NCBI RefSeq assembly: GCF_001989995.2
Contig: NZ_JAHGUP010000040.1
Coordinates: 41,822 to 105,821, forward strand
DNA length: 64,000 nucleotides
Direction: 5' to 3'
DNA from: Vibrio anguillarum
Lineage (GTDB): Bacteria > Pseudomonadota > Gammaproteobacteria > Enterobacterales > Vibrionaceae
Shown here: piece after piece, positions 62,216 through 64,000 of the stretch
How positions within the stretch are numbered: the first letter of the stretch is position 1
Layout: every line of letters starts with the position of its first letter
The notes under the pieces: model-generated
Databases searched by the model: none
What the model was told of the DNA's origin: nothing
Seen by the model: only the letters and a program-made list of their open reading frames with translations
Program-made: the position numbers and the translations under genes

Positions 62216-62842
62216 TTAGGGGGGAGTCAATAAATATGAGATGGTATTCGCGATATCTGCTACATCTTTATGACCGGAGGTGATGACTAAATATTTGCCT
62301 TTCACAATAAAGGTTGGAACGGCATTGATTTGGCCTTTTACTGAAATATCATCAGCGAGCTGAATCTCTTGGAATAACTGTTTTTGCTGCTCATCATCTA
62401 ACGAATACGGGCTGATTAGCCCTCGTTGGCTGAAGGCCAAATCAATCGCTTCTTTACGCTCACTTAACGTTACTTCTTCATCCATTTGCACGACCGAAAA
62501 TAGCTGTTCCATCATGGCATGATCGGGAATTGCTCCCAGTTGCATCACGGCTGAATAGTAAATCATGGCTCCAATCTGTGCGCCTTCGTTAAAGGTGACA
62601 TGCAGTTTACCAAATGTTTCGCCTGTTATTTTCTCTAGCTCTGGGATGACCTTTTCCATTGAACGACAGTGTCCGCAAGTCAGCGAAAACACTTCCGTGA
62701 CGGCTGGCAGGCGGTATGTTGCAAGACTTACGGGAAGCTCATCATATTGTTTCCCTTTTTGTGGCGTAGTGTTGTCACCGCAGCCTGCTAGAATCAGTAG
62801 TGTTGTGATGAGAGTCAACCAATAGCGTGTGTTTTTTTTCAT
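62216..62842 (-). CDS. DsbA-family thiol:disulfide lipoprotein
   Basis: The 208-residue precursor has a lipobox LAGC (Cys21) and a DsbA-like thioredoxin fold with an inserted helical domain. The active site is CGHC (SLTCGHCRSM), the same residues as in protein disulfide isomerase rather than the CPHC of E. coli DsbA, and the cis-Pro loop is AVPTF. It should be an oxidising thiol oxidoreductase tethered in the envelope. The FKBP gene follows on the same strand. Confidence 0.92.
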   Translation of the reverse strand: MKKNTRYWLTLITTLLILAGCGDNTTPQKGKQYDELPVSLATYRLPAVTEVFSLTCGHCRSMEKVIPELEKITGETFGKLHVTFNEGAQIGAMIYYSAVMQLGAIPDHAMMEQLFSVVQMDEEVTLSERKEAIDLAFSQRGLISPYSLDDEQQKQLFQEIQLADDISVKGQINAVPTFIVKGKYLVITSGHKDVADIANTISYLLTPP

Positions 62843-62996
62843 AACGAGTATTGAGTTAAAAAAGAATACTTGAATTCTAACGGCTTACCGTGACAAGGAA
62901 AACAGAAACAACCACGAAATTGCTACCAAATATATATAAAGTTTTACAGTCTTGGCCGATACAGTTTAGGTAGTAAGAGAATGGAGTGATGCTTGA

Positions 62997-63614
62997 ATGA
63001 AGTATTTAGCCTTACCGTTATTGATGTTGTTAACGGGGTGTGGAACATTAGCCACCGCAGATCGGATGTTTAGCGACAATCTATTGGATGCAGCGCCAAA
63101 AGGTGATTTTGACGTGCTCTACCCTGAATGGGGCTATGCGCCGAAGATTGCTTCAACAGGTGTTCAAGGCCCGATGGGACAGCAGCGCGTGAGTAGTTAT
63201 GATTCTTTGCAAAGTTTTTTATTGAAGAATGGCGTTGATTACGAGGTTCTCCCGGGTAACCACATTATGGTTAAATTGAAAGATACGGTGAAATTTGAAA
63301 CGGGCTCGTCCACCGTCTCCTCTGGTTCTGGTGACTGGCTTACTATGATGGGACGTTATTTAGCCTCAGAACCCGGTATTGATATTGTGATTGATGGCCA
63401 TACGGACAGTAGTGGAGCGCCAACTTTTAATGATGGTTTGTCTGAACGTCGAGCGAAAGCGGTAAAGAACACTTTAGTGAAAAGTAATGTGGCGATGGAC
63501 TCTATTTTTACCCGTGGATATGGTGAATACGTTCCGGCTTGTACGAATAAAACCAATGCAGGTAAAGCATGTAACCGTCGTGTGGAAGTGTTATTTATTG
63601 TTTCCAATAATTAA
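62997..63614 (+). CDS. OmpA-domain lipoprotein
   Basis: The 205-residue precursor has lipobox LTGC (Cys15), an N-terminal region of unknown fold and a C-terminal OmpA/Pal peptidoglycan-binding domain: VKFETGSSTV, IVIDGHTDSSGAPTFNDGLSERRAKAV (core GHTDSSG), FTRGYGEYVPACTN, NRRVEVLF. A disulfide is possible between the two Cys of PACTNKTNAGKACNR. It is divergent from the DsbA-like gene and convergent with transketolase. Confidence 0.92.
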   Translation: MKYLALPLLMLLTGCGTLATADRMFSDNLLDAAPKGDFDVLYPEWGYAPKIASTGVQGPMGQQRVSSYDSLQSFLLKNGVDYEVLPGNHIMVKLKDTVKFETGSSTVSSGSGDWLTMMGRYLASEPGIDIVIDGHTDSSGAPTFNDGLSERRAKAVKNTLVKSNVAMDSIFTRGYGEYVPACTNKTNAGKACNRRVEVLFIVSNN

Positions 63615-63675
63615 GTTATGCCTTTTGGTGGCATGCCTTTTAAGTGATGTATCTCTTTTCACACGCGACAAGCTC

Positions 63676-63708
63676 AAAAAAGCCCAGCGAATGACTCGCT
63701 GGGCTTTT
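63676..63708. terminator. Bidirectional terminator between OmpA-like gene and transketolase
   Basis: The stem AAAAAGCCCAGCGA (ending 63690) and TCGCTGGGCTTTT (63696-63708), with loop ATGAC, has A/T runs on both sides. Confidence 0.9.
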
Positions 63709-63727
63709 GCATTAAAAACTAAACGAC

Positions 63728-64000
63728 TTAAGCAAGCAACTCTTGTGCTTGTTTCACCACGTTTTCAGTTGTAAAGCCGAACATTTTAAACAGTTGATCC
63801 GCCGGTGCTGACTCACCAAAGGTAGTCATACCGATGATCTTGCCGCCAAAACCAACGTACTTGTACCAGAAATCCGCGATACCTGCTTCAATTGCAATAC
63901 GCTTAGTCACGGCTGCTGGTAGTACGGCTTCGCGGTAGGCTGCGTCTTGTTTATCAAACGCATCGGTCGATGGCATCGAAACTACGCGCACTTTCTTACC
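63728..64000 (-). CDS. tkt: Transketolase, C-terminal part (continues beyond window)
   Basis: The frame is open to the window edge, so only the last 90 codons are seen. The sequence ([23 protein letters not shown] core [49 protein letters not shown]) is the transketolase C-terminal domain, which in E. coli TktA ends in the same way. The enzyme moves two-carbon units in the pentose phosphate pathway. Vibrios have a second tkt on the other chromosome (family knowledge), so this may be an extra copy. Confidence 0.95.
   Translation of the reverse strand, partial: GKKVRVVSMPSTDAFDKQDAAYREAVLPAAVTKRIAIEAGIADFWYKYVGFGGKIIGMTTFGESAPADQLFKMFGFTTENVVKQAQELLA

Overview
The window reads as a Vibrio genome segment, most likely from the secondary chromosome. 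This rests on recognised families and gene order (pgt phosphoglycerate-uptake genes next to an extra pyruvate kinase, a yqhD/yqhC-type pair, a chitodextrinase next to glgC, nrdDG, yejABEF, b561/YceI) and on the high density of c-di-GMP and two-component genes. No species call is attempted. I saw no rRNA, tRNA, CRISPR, IS or prophage genes; the DNA is densely coding and even in character.

Layout. 1-9.7 kb: the 3' part of a hybrid histidine kinase, a pyruvate kinase, and the divergent pgtP / pgtCBA phosphoglycerate uptake locus, in which the sensor gene pgtB carries an apparent one-base deletion. 9.9-17 kb: a YqhD-type aldehyde reductase with its divergent AraC regulator, a large secreted GH18 chitodextrinase, and glgC. 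17-25 kb: a Cache/PAS/GGDEF diguanylate cyclase, a small outer-membrane protein, a BOF-fold periplasmic protein, cobQ-modABC as one tight operon, and a conserved hypothetical. 25-34.4 kb: nine co-directional signalling genes (REC-GGDEF, HPt, REC-HDOD, CheY-like, CheC-like, two histidine kinases, REC-GGDEF*-EAL, REC-HD-GYP*; asterisk = degenerate site). 34.4-42 kb: a reactive-sulfur module (CoA-disulfide reductase/rhodanese, DUF2892 protein, BigR/YgaV-like ArsR repressor, split YeeE/YedE transporter) followed by an RND efflux pair. 42-50 kb: a membrane diguanylate cyclase, nrdD-nrdG behind FNR and NrdR boxes, an aromatic/aspartate aminotransferase, a retropepsin-like lipoprotein and a DHH phosphoesterase. 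50-56 kb: yejABEF. 56-64 kb: an EAL protein, a hypothetical, cytochrome b561-YceI, a chemoreceptor, a HAD phosphatase, FKBP and DsbA-like envelope proteins, an OmpA-like lipoprotein, and the 3' end of transketolase.

How it fits together. The pgt locus plus pyruvate kinase looks like a uptake-to-pyruvate unit for phosphoglycerates and PEP. The 25-34 kb cluster looks like one phosphorelay feeding a c-di-GMP phosphodiesterase, with dedicated dephosphorylation (CheC-like) and a catalytically dead HD-GYP partner, comparable to the HnoB/HnoD arrangement of Shewanella. The sulfur module has two matching operator-like palindromes in its divergent promoter region. Starts given here were often moved from the longest possible reading frame to a codon with a good Shine-Dalgarno sequence; each case is stated.
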